This document shows, one piece after another, positions 39,670 through 48,672 of a stretch of DNA of 64,000 nt. The stretch lies in assembly GCF_000497045.1 (NCBI RefSeq), contig NW_015961959.1, forward strand, positions 806,001 through 870,000. Reading direction: 5' to 3'. Below the pieces are notes generated by a model. The model ran no database searches. It was not told the origin of the DNA and worked only from the letters and a program-made list of their open reading frames with translations. The DNA comes from Kalmanozyma brasiliensis GHG001. Its lineage: Eukaryota > Basidiomycota > Ustilaginomycetes > Ustilaginales. Position 1 is the stretch's first letter, and each line of letters begins with the position of its first letter. Position numbers and translations under genes: made by a program.

Positions 39670-40282
39670 ATGGCAAACGCACACATCAACACAGCGCTCA
39701 ACGCCTTCTTTGGCGCGTCCAAGTACGCCGTCGTCGGTGCTAGCAAGGACCCTTCGAAGTTTGGAAACAAGGTGAGTGTACCCGCTGCCGCCCTTGGCTG
39801 CTTGCAGACTTGACTGATCTTCCTCGTCTGTTTCGAATCGAGCAGGTCCTGAAGTGGTATCAAGCACAGAAGCTGGACGCAACACCCATTCATCCCAAGG
39901 AACCCGAGATCGAGAACATCGCAACGCAACCCGATGTGGCCCACTTCCTCGAAAAGGCAGGCACGAGCGCCGAGAACGTCGCCATCTCGGTCGTCACACC
40001 GCCCAGGATCAGTCTGGCTGTCGTGCAGAAGGGGCTGCAAGAACAGGGCGTGTCGACTTTCTGGCTGCAGGTAAGTTTAGCTTCAATCTCACCAGCATAG
40101 TGATGGCACGCAGCTGACCAACTCATTCGCTTTCCGTGAACATTCAGCCCGGTGCGGAAGACGCCGATCTGATCAGCTGGGTCAAGTCGCAGCCAGATTT
40201 GATTCAGGACCGAGTCATCTACGGTGGGCCGTGTATTCTGGTATCTGGCCGTCAGCTCGCTGCGGACAAGGGCAAGCTTTAG
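39670..40282 (+). CDS. CoA-binding domain protein (YccU/Rossmann type)
   Basis: Three exons, 39670-39771, 39846-40070 and 40148-40282, encode 153 residues. Introns of 74 and 77 nt have GTGAGT and GTAAGT donors, both phase 0. The protein is a single CoA-binding Rossmann domain: FFGASKYAVVGASKDPSKFGNK carries the glycine-rich nucleotide loop, followed by ATPIHPKEPEIENI, VVTPPRISL and FWLQPGAEDADLI. Small proteins of this type occur in bacteria and fungi; the physiological role is unknown. Length is typical (about 140-150). Each intron falls between secondary-structure elements. Whether exon 2 begins at 39846 (VLKW) or three bases earlier is a choice; VLKW matches the family. Confidence 0.9.
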
Positions 40283-40427
40283 CACGTAATCAAAGTACAC
40301 AGCTCTCACTCTGAAACGAACAGCATACCGTGGGGTGCGCCAACACGCACTCGAGCACAAGCTAGAGACGTTCTGTGGGTCTCGGATGTGGGTTTGCCTT
40401 CGTGGATGCGATTGCGAGCAAGCTTCT

Positions 40428-41837
40428 CTACATGGCATTGCCGTTCTCGTCGACGGTCGAAAAGGTATACGTCGACTTCCAGTGGTATGGTCTATCGGGA
40501 CCGTAAATCTGGTTCCTTCCCCATCGCGGGTTGTTGATCCCATCAATATAATCCTCCATCTCGAGCACGACACACTCGTGATTGTCGTACACGACCTGAC
40601 CGATATCCTCGCCGACCTTGCCGCCGTGCACCTGCTTCCGGGGGATGCTTCCCTTGGCGGGGCTGTTGATGCCGTCGCACGTATACACCTGAACCGCCGG
40701 CTGATCGGTGACGACAGAGAGCTTGATGCCGGACTTCAAGCTGTACATCTCTACGGCAGGCTTGGCCTTGTTGTATCCAGGAGGGTTGGACATGATGAAG
40801 CACGAATCCCATCCCTGGCATCCAGCTCCGCAGACACCTTCCGTGTTGTTGAAATTCTTCGAGAAAGGCGTGGGGGATTGGAAGTCGTACGGCGTGTCCT
40901 CGACCGAAGGCAGCGGACCGGTGGGGATGAGGATGCTGTCCGTCTTGACGTACTTGTTCGCATATGGCATGTGAAGCACGTAGTCCAGCGCAGAGGCGGT
41001 CTCGTTGAAAGCGTCCAGATTCCAGTAGACATGCGACGAGAGAAGGATCGGCGTCTCTTTCGTCGCGGTGGCATTGAGCTCAATGTGCCACGTCGCATTC
41101 CTGCCGAGCACAAAGCGCGTCGTCGTCTTGACTTGACCAGGGAAGCCCTGGAATCCGTCCGGATCCGTGTGCTCCAGCACAAGCCCGTGGGCGCTCAGAG
41201 AGGCGATGGTGTAGTTGCTACGATCATATCCAATGTCTCCGCCGTGCAGCGAGTCGAGGCCGTTCTCGTTCTTGGGTACGTGGTAGGTCTGACCGTTGAG
41301 CTCAAAGGTGCCGTTCTTGATGCGGTTGGCGTATCGACCGACGATGGGGCCAAAGTTCGGGTGAATGGGATCGGTAGACCAGTTGGTCGTGTTGTCGTAG
41401 CCGAGCACCACATCTCTCCATCCACCCCAGCGGTCTTTGACCCACAGCTCGGTGATGCTGGATCCATACGGCTGGAAGGTGGCGCGGATCGAGTCGTCGG
41501 GAGCGCGCAGCTCGATGCGATTGTGCGGATAGATGGCGGGCAAGGCCTGAGGGCACTGCGAGCCGGGCACCGTCGATCCTGCTCCGAGAATCAGCTGCGA
41601 ATCCTCGGTCTGAGAGCTGTAGAGGCAAGGATAGCTGCCAATCGTACCATCGTTGACGAAGCCCGGCGTCTCTCGTGGTGCAGAAGCAGACGAACTTGTG
41701 GTGGATGCGGTGCTGTTCGAGGAGTCAATGACTGCGGACTGCCAGAGCTCGGTCTTGGCAACTGGTGTTGGACTTGCCAGAGCTGCCGATGAGGCAAGGA
41801 GCTGGAGGGCCAGCGGCAAGAGCTTCTTGAACGTCAT
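40428..41837 (-). CDS. Secreted aldose 1-epimerase (galactose mutarotase) family protein
   Basis: A 469-residue protein starting at ATG 41837. The start MTFKKLLPLALQLLASSAALASP is a clear signal peptide. After a Ser/Thr-rich linker comes a galactose-mutarotase-like beta-sandwich: RIELRAPDDSIRATFQPYGSSITEL, GPIVGRYANRIKNGTF, LHGGDIGYD (catalytic-type His) and LLSSHVYWNLDAF. The catalytic glutamate region near the C-terminus may be VVLEMEDYID. Many N-glycosylation sequons (NTT, NST, NGT, NYT, NAT, NET) support secretion. Fungal secreted members of this family are of uncertain substrate, perhaps anomerising sugars released from the host wall. It differs from the cytosolic hexose-6-phosphate type at 5.6 kb. 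Confidence 0.88.
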   Translation of the reverse strand: MTFKKLLPLALQLLASSAALASPTPVAKTELWQSAVIDSSNSTASTTSSSASAPRETPGFVNDGTIGSYPCLYSSQTEDSQLILGAGSTVPGSQCPQALPAIYPHNRIELRAPDDSIRATFQPYGSSITELWVKDRWGGWRDVVLGYDNTTNWSTDPIHPNFGPIVGRYANRIKNGTFELNGQTYHVPKNENGLDSLHGGDIGYDRSNYTIASLSAHGLVLEHTDPDGFQGFPGQVKTTTRFVLGRNATWHIELNATATKETPILLSSHVYWNLDAFNETASALDYVLHMPYANKYVKTDSILIPTGPLPSVEDTPYDFQSPTPFSKNFNNTEGVCGAGCQGWDSCFIMSNPPGYNKAKPAVEMYSLKSGIKLSVVTDQPAVQVYTCDGINSPAKGSIPRKQVHGGKVGEDIGQVVYDNHECVVLEMEDYIDGINNPRWGRNQIYGPDRPYHWKSTYTFSTVDENGNAM

Positions 41838-43083
41838 TGTGCTGTCGCAGCGGGTCACTGAAGGGTGCCTACCTGACCACCGGACGGAGCGGGAGAAGGG
41901 TGACCGCTAGTGGTAGGGGGAAAGGAGGCGGCGATGCGATAGTGGAGGCAAGGCGACTCAGATGCGCGGATCAAACGTTGGCGTGCGAAAATCTGGGAAG
42001 GTGAGCGGAGTTGGCGGAGGGATAGGATCGACAGAATGCGGGGTATGCATTATATACAGCAGAGAAATCGAAGGCATCGGAAGCTTCCTTCGACCCGCAG
42101 CTCAGCTCTGGTCAAGATCTCCGCACAAAGCTATGCTGCGCAAGGGTCTGTGGGGGCGCGGCTGCAGATCACAGGAGTCGGCAGCAGCCCATGCGCCGAA
42201 CAAGAGATTTGCGGGGCGGATCCCACATCACCGGTGCAACAGGTGACATGGCTGCATGCTGAACAGCAGCCGATGGGGCAAATGGTCGCTTGGCAGCAAG
42301 CCGTCGGCTTGATGAGCAGTCAGGCTGCACTACATTGACGAAGCGCGAACCAAGGCCCAAGCAGCATTCAGTAGCGGACTGAGATTGCCTGAGATTGCCG
42401 AACAGGGTCTGACCAGACTTTGCCGGTCATTTCTGGCTCAGAAGCAGGCCAAGAAGCGGATCAGGCCGTAGCAAAGTCAGGGGTCCGGAGCACAGAGAGC
42501 TGAGAGAAAGACGATCGTTTCGCGAGACGATGTCAGAGGCGAGGCTCGGCTAGCTATGATGTCGAGGTCCAAAAGAAAGCCGAGAGAGAGGGGCGCGCCC
42601 CCCGGAATACGCTGCAGGGTATGCTACCCCACATCCTTGCATTCCAAAACGCCTTGGTCAGCGACCCTCTCACCGCTGCCGCGGATGAAGGCTGCAGGTC
42701 AAAGCGATTGAAGCCGTATGAAGAAGATGGAATTCGTCTCGGCTGTCAACGACCGATCTTTGACGTGCCGTTTCGGTGCGAGCGAGTGCATTGTGGGGTC
42801 ACTGAACATGACGCACGGCTTGTGCACGCATGCTTGTTCGGTGATCTCGAGAAAGCTCCCTCGTGCATTCGGTGATCTGCTCAACAAGCGGCTTATATGC
42901 AGCCCTTCTCGCATGTCTCCGCAGCCGGCGTTCTCAGCAGTCATCAAGATGCCGCCGGCCTCTTTCCGGCCGCCCTCATATAACGTTAAAAGGTACTCTA
43001 AATGTCTAGTTGTACAGACCCTTCTCGAGGTGTGGCATTGGTAGGAATGGAGGAGTCTATGAGAACGAAACGCAAGGCGATCA
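41838..43083. other. Intergenic region upstream of the secreted epimerase gene
   Basis: About 1.25 kb. The left part is the promoter of the leftward epimerase gene. A 12-base perfect palindrome of G and C lies at 42590-42601. Open frames near 42700-43170 on both strands have no recognisable content. Confidence 0.5.
42049..42056 (-). promoter_or_regulatory. Putative TATA box of secreted epimerase gene
   Basis: On the minus strand the sequence is TATATAAT, about 210 bases upstream of ATG 41837. The distance requires a leader of more than 150 bases. Confidence 0.35.
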
Positions 43084-44085
43084 TCAGTCGTGCTCTTCCC
43101 CATCGTCTTCATCGGGCAGCACCTCTGACGAGCGACGCTGATATCGCTTCCAGTTGGACGTGATTCCACAGAGCAGCCACATGAGACCGAGGAGCAACTC
43201 CATCCCGGACAGCACGATCAAAGAACGCTGCACTGCGATGTGCCTGTCGCTCTTGGTGAGCTTGGTAGCTACTTTGAGGATGACCTGCGATACGGCCGCG
43301 CCACCAAGAAGTCCAAACATGCTCAGCAGTTTGTACTGATTCGAGCCGGTCAGATGCAGCGTGGGCAGATGCAGGTCCGAAGTCACCGATGTCAACGTCT
43401 GCGTGAACACCACCGTGTTCGAAAAGGGGGTCCCGAGACTGGTCGAGTAGGTAGCTTGGCAGCCCAGATTAGATGCTAGCACCATGATGACCACCCAGTC
43501 CAGAGCCCCGCTGAGGCGGACAGCAGGATATCGTGTGCCGAGCAAGATGATCAGCAACGTCGTAACACATCGGTAGACCGACATACACACGATCGTCAGG
43601 CGCCTCGTGCGATCCGTGGAGAGACGATGGATGATGTTGCCGGTGATCTGGCAGCCGATTGCAAAGCCCAGCAAGCTGCTCACGCTCTCCTGGAGCTTGT
43701 CGCGCACAGCATCGGCGCTACCGTCCGTGTTGGAGTCCGATGGCAGCAAGAAGTCGAAGGTATTGATGATGATCTGCACGAGATTGCCTGTCTGAAAGCC
43801 AACCCAGATCTTGGTGAGCGTGTAGGTGCTGGCATCTGCCAGTCCGGTGATCAAGCATTGCAGGAGCAAGGGTGGTAGGTATGCTAGTGGTAGAGAGTCG
43901 GCAGAGTCCAAGGCGGGGAGTGGCGAGAGCGCGTGGCTCTTGAAGAAGCCGAAGAACGATGGGGATGGTGCTGAAGTAGACTTCCTTCGTCCGGCGTGAG
44001 ATGGCAGCAGCGGTGACCTTTCATCGTCTTGCGCATTCGGTCCGGCACCGTTGTCGTTCGATCTAGGTCGTTGATGGGTAGACAT
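43084..44085 (-). CDS. DUF1275 (YoaK-type) membrane protein
   Basis: A 333-residue polytopic protein starting at ATG 44085 (MSTHQRPRS). A polar N-terminus with a DDERSPLLP motif precedes six or so hydrophobic helices. The first contains the DUF1275 hallmark TGLADASTYT...FQTGNLVQI. Later segments are LLGFAIGCQITGNII, LLIILLGTRYPAV and the pair SNLGCQATYSTSLG/NTVVFTQTLTSV. The C-terminus is acidic (DEDDGEEHD). DUF1275 proteins are widespread in bacteria and fungi and resemble transporters, but no substrate is established. The DERSPLLP-type sequence may be a vacuolar sorting dileucine signal, which is inference. It diverges from the GH92 gene. Confidence 0.85.
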   Translation of the reverse strand: MSTHQRPRSNDNGAGPNAQDDERSPLLPSHAGRRKSTSAPSPSFFGFFKSHALSPLPALDSADSLPLAYLPPLLLQCLITGLADASTYTLTKIWVGFQTGNLVQIIINTFDFLLPSDSNTDGSADAVRDKLQESVSSLLGFAIGCQITGNIIHRLSTDRTRRLTIVCMSVYRCVTTLLIILLGTRYPAVRLSGALDWVVIMVLASNLGCQATYSTSLGTPFSNTVVFTQTLTSVTSDLHLPTLHLTGSNQYKLLSMFGLLGGAAVSQVILKVATKLTKSDRHIAVQRSLIVLSGMELLLGLMWLLCGITSNWKRYQRRSSEVLPDEDDGEEHD

Positions 44086-44398
44086 CGTATGGACACTTTC
44101 CTTATCCCTTCCGCGCAGCTTCCGGTACTCTATGGCTGATGATGAGACTATCGACCTCAAGCAGGAGGGATCGAGGATGAAGACGATGAAGTTGGTCGGG
44201 TTGATACAGGCGGTTAGGGTAAGCATCAAGACGCCGTTTGCGCTGCGCAGAATTTCGATGACAACCGAGGTGGAGCAAAAAGTGACGTCTGGACCCTGAA
44301 GTCATGACCGCGCCATCCGTCTTTCCGGGATCACATCAGAGCTTCGATGACCTCTCTTACCGTAACCTCAGCCATACCTTTGGCTCGCATTACAGACC
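44086..44398. other. Divergent promoter region, DUF1275 and GH92 genes
   Basis: 313 bases. No TATA box or RNA gene recognised. Confidence 0.4.
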
Positions 44399-47059
44399 AT
44401 GAGGTCGGTCTCGAGGCTCAGCATCTTGCTGATGGCCTGGTGCTGCCTATCGCTGATCCATATACGCTTTGCAATAGCCCGTCAGGCACCCTTCGCGGTA
44501 TCGACATCAACAGGCACGACGGACGCGACCGACTCGCCTCCGCCATGCTATCCGTTTTGCTCCACTGCCGGCGATGGAAGCTCGAGTTCGGTCTCCGAGA
44601 TGGAGACATCACGCTACCGTGACCGCTTAGGAACGCTGAAATGGGTCGACCCACGCATTGGCACCAATGGACCCGATCCATCAGAGTACGGCGGGATGGT
44701 GCCTTCCGTGGCCCTGCCTTTCGCTGGCGTTCGCACGGTTCCGATGACGCGGGAGAATCTCGTCTCCGGATGCGCCTACCACGACAATGATACCCACAAT
44801 ATTGGCTTTCTTGCCAGTCGTCAGCCTGCCATCTGGATGGGAGACTACGGCTTTGCAACCGTCTTTGCGGGGCACGGCGTCGTCAAGCTCGCGAAGCATG
44901 ACAGGAGTCTCAAGTTCGAACGCTCGCAGGAGTACGTGGCGCCATTCAAGTATGCCGTCAAAATGGGTAACTCAAGCTCAGAAGAGATCTTTGCCGAACT
45001 GGTCGGTAAAAGCCGGGCTGCCATGGTGCAGTACACTTTCTCCCCGGCTGGCAATGGCAGCACGAGTAAGGGCGAGACCGTTCCCGATTCGCCCCATAAA
45101 GCTGTACAATCGATTACTGACAACAACAGCTCTCACTGGGGACCTTTCATCGGAGTGCAAGCCTCGCGAGAGCAATGGCGCGGGGGCGTTCGTATCAATG
45201 TCGAGAAGGGCGAGATTTCGGGGTACAACACCGAACGTATGGACTATCGCCTAGGTCCGCACGAGGCATCTGGGTTTCGAGGATACTTCGTGTATCGCAT
45301 CGAACATCAACGCAACGCAGGTGAGGAATGGCTCACTGGGTTTTCTAGCGACGGAGTCGGCACAGCACACACAAACGCCACGGGCATCGCACTGCATCCG
45401 GGTGAGTGTGCTCGCTGGAACGAGCTTGGTGTCTACGCATTCGTCCGCTTCCCCGTCGATACGACCCGAGTCCGTGTCCGTTTTGGGCTGAGTCTCATTT
45501 CGGAAGAGCAAGCTCGCTACAACCTGGACGTCGAGATACCGAATGGCACCGCGATGGAAGAGGTCGTAGACGAGCTGATCGATGCATGGAAGAGCAAGAC
45601 GGACAGGATCCGGGTAGAAGGCGGCACAGAAGCTCAAAAGCGCATCCTCTACACCGGCATCTTTCACGCATCGCAGTATCCAGCCGAGCATGCCGAGCCA
45701 ATCCCTCACAGTGATGGTGGCAGCCACAGCAACGGTAACATGTCAACTCTACGATACGACAAAGAGGACAAGCACACATACCACTACTACTCTGGCTACA
45801 CCGACAGCGTCCACAAGGTCAAAGAGGGACTACAGCGCTACCAGTCCTGGTCTATCTGGGACATCTACCGTGCTCAATGGAATCTTCTTATCCTCTTCGA
45901 GCCGGAGCGGGTGGTGGACATGGTCCGTTCGCTCCTCGACATCTACGACGAATCTGGCTTCTTGCCCATGTGGTCGACACTGGCAGAAACCAACATCATG
46001 ATCTCCACGCATGCCGACTCTCTGATCGCAGAGGCGGCCGTCAAAGGTGTCAAAGGCTTTAACATGGACAAAGCATGGCAGGCAGTCCTCAAGGACGGCA
46101 CAATTCCACCAGAAAGGGAGTTCGAGCTTCGATACGAAGACCGAGAAGAGTACACGCCGTTGGAGGTGCGCGCTGGGCTGACGTTCTACAACGAGTCAGG
46201 CTATGTGCCTCTGGACGGCTGGTCGGAGTCCACCTCTCGCACTCTCGATTATGCCTACGACGATCACGCCATTGCTGTGTTGGCGGATATGCTGGGCAAG
46301 GAGTCTGAAGCCGAGTTCTTTCACAGCCGTAGCAAGAACTATCGTCACGTCTTCGATCACGGTCAGGGCCTCATGGCAGCTCGGCTGAAGAATGGCACCT
46401 TCCTCGTCCAGCCGCTACCGGACCCACGTGGTCGCCAGGAAGGATTCACGGAAGGCAATAGCTTCGACTACTCTTTCGATGTGGTTCAAGACGTACCTGG
46501 GCTGGCGGAGCTCGTGGGAGGCAGGGACAAGCTGGTCGCCTTGCTCGATCGACACTTTGGAGAGGGGCACAACGATCAATCCAACGAGCCATCGCACCAC
46601 ATCCCGTATCTCTACTCGCTACTAGGCGCGGCATCCAAGACGCAGCGTCTAGTGAGGGACATCTCACACGAAGGCTACAGCGACCAGCCTGATGGATACG
46701 CCGGCAACGAGGACTGCGGTCAACAGAGCGCATGGTACATCTTCAGCGCGATGGGTTTGTATCCTGTCAATCCAGTGTCAGGCGAATACGTCGTCTCGTC
46801 GCCGTTCTTCGAGCGCATGGACATTTCGATACCGGCGAGAGTGGAAGAAGGCAAGCAGGGAAGGGCTGCCCATCTGCGCATCGAAGCGCCAGGCTCAGAC
46901 GATAAGCATGTCTATGTGGCAAACCTGACGGTCAACGGACGTTCGATAGAGCAGCCAAAGCTGAAATGGTCGGATCTCTTAGCAGGTGGAACGTGGAAAT
47001 TCGGGCTCGCAAAGACACCCCAGCAGTGGGGCAACGACCCCTCGCCCCTTCACGCATGA
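44399..47059 (+). CDS. Secreted GH92 alpha-1,2-mannosidase
   Basis: An 886-residue glycoside hydrolase of family GH92, calcium-dependent exo-alpha-mannosidases that trim mannans or high-mannose N-glycans. The N-terminus MRSVSRLSILLMAWCCLSL is a signal peptide. The domain opens with KWVDPRIGTNGPDPSEYGGMVPS (residues 82 onward, partly cited) and the N-terminal beta-sandwich; the helical (alpha/alpha)6 domain includes QSWSIWDIYRAQWNL, LPMWSTLAETNIMIS and EGNSFDYSFDVVQDVPGL. Near residue 770, GNEDCGQQSAWYIFSAMGLYP carries the family acidic catalytic residues. Several N-glycosylation sequons are present. Intronless. Bacterial GH92 enzymes are common; in fungi they are patchy. The 5S rRNA gene starts 139 bases past the stop. 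Confidence 0.93.
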   Translation: MRSVSRLSILLMAWCCLSLIHIRFAIARQAPFAVSTSTGTTDATDSPPPCYPFCSTAGDGSSSSVSEMETSRYRDRLGTLKWVDPRIGTNGPDPSEYGGMVPSVALPFAGVRTVPMTRENLVSGCAYHDNDTHNIGFLASRQPAIWMGDYGFATVFAGHGVVKLAKHDRSLKFERSQEYVAPFKYAVKMGNSSSEEIFAELVGKSRAAMVQYTFSPAGNGSTSKGETVPDSPHKAVQSITDNNSSHWGPFIGVQASREQWRGGVRINVEKGEISGYNTERMDYRLGPHEASGFRGYFVYRIEHQRNAGEEWLTGFSSDGVGTAHTNATGIALHPGECARWNELGVYAFVRFPVDTTRVRVRFGLSLISEEQARYNLDVEIPNGTAMEEVVDELIDAWKSKTDRIRVEGGTEAQKRILYTGIFHASQYPAEHAEPIPHSDGGSHSNGNMSTLRYDKEDKHTYHYYSGYTDSVHKVKEGLQRYQSWSIWDIYRAQWNLLILFEPERVVDMVRSLLDIYDESGFLPMWSTLAETNIMISTHADSLIAEAAVKGVKGFNMDKAWQAVLKDGTIPPEREFELRYEDREEYTPLEVRAGLTFYNESGYVPLDGWSESTSRTLDYAYDDHAIAVLADMLGKESEAEFFHSRSKNYRHVFDHGQGLMAARLKNGTFLVQPLPDPRGRQEGFTEGNSFDYSFDVVQDVPGLAELVGGRDKLVALLDRHFGEGHNDQSNEPSHHIPYLYSLLGAASKTQRLVRDISHEGYSDQPDGYAGNEDCGQQSAWYIFSAMGLYPVNPVSGEYVVSSPFFERMDISIPARVEEGKQGRAAHLRIEAPGSDDKHVYVANLTVNGRSIEQPKLKWSDLLAGGTWKFGLAKTPQQWGNDPSPLHA

Positions 47060-47198
47060 CATTAGGAACGGAATCGCAATCACTTGGACAACCCTCGCTG
47101 ACCGTTTGGTTCAGCTGAGTGTCTTTCGCCACGGGTGTCGTGACAGATGAGCCAGGCTTGCCCTGCGCTTTGTACTGTTTTGACAGACAAGAGCTTAC

Positions 47199-47316
47199 AT
47201 CTGCGGCCATAGAACCTTGAAAGCACCGCATCCCGTCCGATCTGCGAAGTTAAGCAAGGTATCGCCTAGTCAGTACTGCGGTGGGGGACCACGCGGGAAT
47301 CCTGGGTGCTGCAGTT
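47199..47316 (+). rRNA. 5S ribosomal RNA
   Basis: 118 bases starting ATCTGCGGCCATAGAACC and ending GGGTGCTGCAGTT. The internal box A/C promoter region is present (GATCTGCGAAGTTAAGCA, then GGTATCGCCTAGTCAGTAC). The two ends pair to form helix I. A T-rich stretch TTCTTCTTTTT follows and can terminate Pol III. It is a single copy between protein genes; dispersed 5S genes are usual in smut fungi. Confidence 0.97.
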
Positions 47317-47539
47317 CTTCTTTTTGCCCTCAGTCATGCAATAACGAACGAGAGTCGACGGTTGTCAGAACAGCAAGCTCTGCCTGAAATGCACCCTCCT
47401 TGCATGGCCGTGGTGAGCTTGGCTTTGTTACCTCCGTTGGGGGGACATGCATCTCGCCAGGCTTGTTGCACGCCTGCGCTGTCTCACAGCAGAGACCAAG
47501 GAACGGGAACAGCGAATATATTGCGGATGCACTAGATCA

Positions 47540-48120
47540 AGGCCTCGATGGGAGCCGCAGAAAGCACAACAAGGAGGAAGAATGATCGTACGTCTCCAAA
47601 GCGAGCTCCAGCTTGTCCGTGTCGAATGTGTGTCCGGCGTACTCTTTGTTGTTGACGCCTTTGATCCTGATAACGAAACACATTCGTTGGCACGGTGCTA
47701 GCTTCCAAAATTGACGCCAATGAGCCAATGTTGGTTGCGCCTTCGCCAGTTCTGCGTGTTGGCGGAGAAGTCGGTGACGCGCAAGTTCTTTCGGCGATTG
47801 TCAAGCGGATTGTCGTTGATGTGGTCTACGACGCTGGAATCGCGCCTGTACACGTGTTTGAGCTAACGAGAGAGCTGCTAGTGTTGGCAGTCAGTTCAAA
47901 CTTGGGCTTGACCGTGAATGCTGTTGAAGCTGAGGCGCATGGCGACGATCTTCTTCCAGGACTTGTCGTCCAACAAGACCTTCTGTTTAATTCCGTCGAC
48001 CGTCATCGAGACAAAAGCTACACCGCCCTCCCTCTAAATCACCGCGATTGTGAGCAGTTTCGCCTTCTCTCTCCATTCCTTGTCCTTCCGCTCACTCTCT
48101 GCCGCAACCTCCGCCATCAA
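47540..48120 (-). pseudogene. Decayed HNH/AP2-type nuclease gene
   Basis: On the minus strand one frame carries an HNH_3-type core at 47832-47746: VVDHINDNPLDNRRKNLRV followed by TDFSANTQNW. Upstream in the same frame lie VLLDDKSWKKI (about 47970-47940) and a Lys/Glu-rich stretch. Downstream, shifted by one base, 47681-47583 reads RIKGVNNKEYAGHTFDTDK then LELALETYD, the pattern of an AP2-like DNA-binding domain. This order, an LVDD-type start, HNH, then AP2, is that of phage- and organelle-type HNH homing nucleases. The frame is broken by in-frame stops at 48036, 47898, 47880, 47865 and 47700 and by the frame change, so it is a relic. Four of the five stops are TAG and could come from CAG by C-to-T change. 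An intron-based rescue was considered but no good splice sites span the stops. Confidence 0.65.
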
Positions 48121-48672
48121 CCGCTTGCAGGGCGCCTGAGGCCAAGGCCTTGCTGCAGCCGTCCTAGAGAATAGCGACTGCTTGCGCGAGCCGGTCTTGC
48201 ATGTTGCGGCGCTTCTGAGCCCTCTGGAAGCAGAGGAGGAATACTACGAGACGGAAAAGCTGGCTGGCCTGAACTTGGCGAGAGGACTCGATCTTGCGCA
48301 ATCGCAATGCTACCGCCAACGTTCATTTCGTGACGCCAAGCTTCGACTCTTTCGATGGTGACAGTCATGCAAAGCTCAATTTTTGCGGCTTCTCTGGGGT
48401 TCATGACACCGGGACATGGTCTCAAGGTCAGACTTGGTGGACGTCGCTACCGGTTCTTTGCTTCGCGAGAGATGGCGGCGATCACCCCTTCCGTCGATGC
48501 ATTGCCGAGGTGAGCACGACTCCCAAATCGATTCCGAGAAGAAATTTGTGCAACCCTGCCGAAGCGCGGAGATCTGATCTGCATGTGGAGCGGTGAGAAG
48601 AAATTGCGCTTGGTTGGTGCGTTCCATCTTCCTTCCCACTCACCATTACCCCTTGACGACGTCTCTTACACC
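48121..48672. other. Intergenic region
   Basis: About 550 bases between the nuclease relic and the Gfo/Idh gene. Open frames on the minus strand up to 48425 may be further remains of the relic's N-terminus, but they carry no recognisable motif. Confidence 0.4.

Noticed and set aside
42590..42601. 12-base GC palindrome as a regulatory site
   Set aside because: A single short palindrome in GC-rich DNA, not near a start codon, with no second copy; expected by chance.
47695..48174. 159-codon plus-strand frame over the nuclease relic
   Set aside because: It is antisense to the recognisable HNH core and shows no domain of its own.
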